From the NCBI GenBank assembly GCA_001687465.1, contig LVLI01001435.1, forward strand, positions 1 to 11,718: DNA of 11,718 nucleotides. The letters are read 5' to 3'. This stretch comes from Halocafeteria seosinensis (Eukaryota; Sar; Bigyra; Bicosoecida). The position numbers were made by a program, and so were the translations under genes. Below the pieces are notes generated by a model. That model saw only the letters and a list, made by a program, of their open reading frames with translations. It ran no database searches and was not told where the DNA came from. This document shows positions 9,409 to 11,718 of this stretch, one piece after another (position 1 is the stretch's first letter; each line of letters begins with the position of its first letter).

Positions 9409-11632
9409 ATGCTAGCTGCTTCCTCCTTACGGCGATACCCGGCTTCTTCCGGGCTTCGTATGGCAGCTCGAAAGTGCTCGTATACGGCTAGAACTGGACC
9501 ACTTAGCACGTGCGCCTCTTCTCCATTCTCGTCCAAGTCCTTTCTAGCGATCAGAGGTGGGAAAGTTGGCGAGAACATGACTCTGTCCAGAGGGTTCTCC
9601 TCGGGCACTTCGTCCCTCAATGTGTTGCCTTCCGGGGTAGATATTCGCTCAGAGGAGTTCAAAGTAAGGATATGCTCCCCATATATGATATTCAATAGGT
9701 TGATGAATGTATGATCTACCGGTGTGTAACAGAATAACGTGGAATACATGGATGAATTGGTCAATCAAATGCATGATTTGCATGCCAAAGCGCGCAAAGG
9801 TAAACAGAAGCCCCTTCCGCCTATACAATTGCATTAAGCCACCCAATCTTTGGAATGCAGGCGGAGGTGAACGCGCTCAGGAGAAACACGCTAGCCGGGG
9901 GAAAATGCTACCGCGTGAACGAATCCACAATCTTCTTGATGAAGGGTACGGCTCCCAGAAGTTGCCACGTGGATTCCAGCTTTGACTTCCCATTTGCGGG
10001 ATGCTGCTTCCAAATACAGGTCACCTTTTTTGGAATTGTCTCCATTGGCTGCTCATGAATGCTATGGAAGCGATGAAGTACCGGCTGCTGGAATAGTGAC
10101 GGGTATTGGCAATGTGCACGGGTAAGTGGAGGTCAGGACGCTACACGTGGGAGCAGAAGTAAGACTAACATTGTCTGTATGCAGTCAACAAGTGATGGTA
10201 GTTGCCAATGACGCCACCGTCAAGGGTGGAACCTACTACCCTTTGACTGTAAAGAAGCATTTGAGAGCTCAGGAAATCGCGATGCAGAACCGACTGCCCT
10301 GTGTATATCTAGGTGGGTGGCACTACGCTGCTCGAAAGCAAGAGCGAACACACTGTTATAAATGATTGATTTTTCAATGCAGTGGATTCCGGAGGTGCCT
10401 TTTTACCTCGCCAGGACGAAGTTTTCCCGGACCGCGATCATTTCGGGCGTATCTTTTACAACCAAGCCAATATGTCCGCTGCTGGCATACCCCAATTAAG
10501 TATCGTCATGGGATCATGCACTGCTGGAGGAGCTTATGTCCCAGCTATGAGCGATGAAAGTATCATTGTGAAAGGAAATGGCACCATTTTTCTGGGAGGA
10601 CCACCGTTGGTGAAAGCTGCCACAGGAGAAGAGGTCACGGCGGAAGAGCTTGGAGGTGCTGACGTACACTGCAAGCAAAGTGGTGTTACGGACCATTATG
10701 CTCATAACGATGCCCATGCACTTGCCATTGCTCGTCGCTCTCTGGCGAACTTGAATTCTTATAAGGCTCCCCAAGCGACATTTACAGGTAAGTTCTCAAC
10801 CAGGTCAGAGGAGCATAGCTTGTACTACAATGTGTTTCTCTCTTTATGCTATTCAGAACCGGAAGATCCTCTTTATGACCCTAGTGAGCTGCGAGGGATA
10901 ATTCCTTCGGATACGAAGAAGAGTTTCGATGTTCGGAGCATCATCGCTCGAATCCTAGACGGTAGTCGGTTCGATGAATTTAAACGTCACTATGGAGAGA
11001 CACTTGTGACTGGGTTCGGACGCCTTCACGGTTATCCTATCGGGATTGTTGCCAATAATGGAATCCTATTCAGCGAGTCTGCTTTGAAGGGGTCTCACTT
11101 TATTGAACTGTGCTCTCAGAGAAAAATCCCACTTTTGTTCCTGCAGAACATCACGGGATTTATGGTAGGCAAGAAATACGAGAATGGAGGCATCGCCAAA
11201 GATGGTGCTAAAATGGTCAATGCGGTTGCGTGCGCTCAAGTGCCCAAGTTTACGGTAGTTATTGGTGGCAGTTACGGAGCCGGTAACTATGGTATGTGCG
11301 GTCGTGCATACAGTCCTCGCTTTCTCTACATGTGGCCCAATGCCAAGATCAGCGTTATGGGAGGAGAGCAGGCTGCATCTGTCCTGGCAACCGTTCAGCG
11401 TGACAATAAAGAGGCTAAAGGAGAGACTTGGTCTCAGGAGGAAGAAGAGAAGTTCAAGGATCCCATTCGTTCCCAGTATGAACATCAGGGAAGTGCCTTG
11501 TATTCCACCGCGCGATTGTGGGATGATGGAATCATCGACCCGGCATCAACAAGACAGGTCCTTGGTTTGTCTCTGAGCACAGCTTACAATCAGGAGATTT
11601 CACAAACGGATTTTGGTGTATTTAGAATGTAG
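9409..11632 (+). CDS. MCCB: Methylcrotonoyl-CoA carboxylase beta subunit, mitochondrial
   Basis: Seven exons: 9409-9663, 9733-9799, 9861-9945, 10020-10121, 10185-10312, 10383-10787, 10857-11632. Introns are 69, 61, 74, 63, 70 and 69 bp, and the product is 605 aa (human MCCC2 is about 563). It is the carboxyltransferase half of the biotin enzyme that carboxylates 3-methylcrotonyl-CoA in leucine breakdown. The N-terminus [14 protein letters not shown] is rich in Arg/Ser and free of acid, as in a mitochondrial presequence, which supports this ATG. The mature part has [10 protein letters not shown], then [37 protein letters not shown] around 215-230 is typical of MCC rather than propionyl-CoA carboxylase. 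The paired oxyanion-hole loops are AGGAY (260-264) and GGSYGAG (484-490), and the C-terminus is TDFGVFRM. All junctions restore conserved sequence. The biotin-bearing alpha subunit is not in the window. No defect is seen. Confidence 0.97.
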
Positions 11633-11718
11633 CCACGAATTACCACTCTTGTATTTTCAAAACAAGGATTACACATTGTCCCGTGCTTTTTGCACCAGTC
11701 CACTAGAATCGTTCATTT
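11633..11718. other. MCC beta 3' flank
   Basis: This 86-bp tail presumably holds the 3' UTR. No AATAAA is present. CTTGT (11648-11652) and ACAAG (11662-11666) form a short inverted repeat around an A/T-rich loop. Nothing else is recognised. Confidence 0.4.

Noticed and set aside
9273-9491. Possible upstream ORF overlapping the MCC beta start
   Set aside because: The transcript start is unknown and the peptide has no features; it would be speculation.

Overview
This is a compact, intron-bearing eukaryotic nuclear window. The evidence is GT-AG introns that interrupt highly conserved proteins in matching phase, a 26S proteasome ATPase, a Rad5/HLTF-type remodeller and a mitochondrial leucine-degradation enzyme. 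Base composition is roughly balanced and spacing is tight (576, 238 and 275 bp between the last four genes). Fifteen introns are supported in the four intact genes. All are 61-87 bp and all end in CAG, which suggests a unicellular alga or protist with a streamlined genome. I could not fix the lineage from sequence alone.

Layout from left to right: (1) 3-681 minus, a damaged-looking RNase H-fold gene with an apparent frameshift and one catalytic Asp changed to Val; a possible first exon lies at 830-915. (2) 800-1137, two diverged tandem copies of a unit of about 164 bp; a further stretch to 1530 has nothing recognisable. (3) 1531-5677 minus, a complete three-exon Rad5/HLTF-like gene (1338 aa) with UBA-like segment, SUMO-interaction-like motif, HIRAN, split SNF2 ATPase and RING. 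(4) 5678-6253, a shared divergent promoter region. (5) 6254-7816 plus, a five-exon Rpt6/PSMC5 proteasome ATPase gene (422 aa). (6) 7817-8054, a convergent intergenic region with hairpins and a candidate poly(A) signal. (7) 8055-9133 minus, a four-exon tandem ubiquitin-like-domain gene (290 aa). Its 16-nt coding first exon encodes a myristoylation/palmitoylation-like start, Met-Gly-Gly-Cys-Ala-Ser. (8) 9134-9408, a second divergent promoter region. (9) 9409-11632 plus, a seven-exon methylcrotonoyl-CoA carboxylase beta subunit gene (605 aa) with a likely mitochondrial presequence.

Three adjacent genes belong to ubiquitin biology: a RING E3/translocase acting in DNA-damage tolerance, a proteasome ATPase, and a non-conjugatable tandem ubiquitin-like protein. 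The first two share a divergent promoter and the last two converge. This may be coincidence, since eukaryotic neighbours are often unrelated. The most novel item is the tandem UBL protein, which looks built to sit on a membrane. The MCC subunit is metabolically unrelated.
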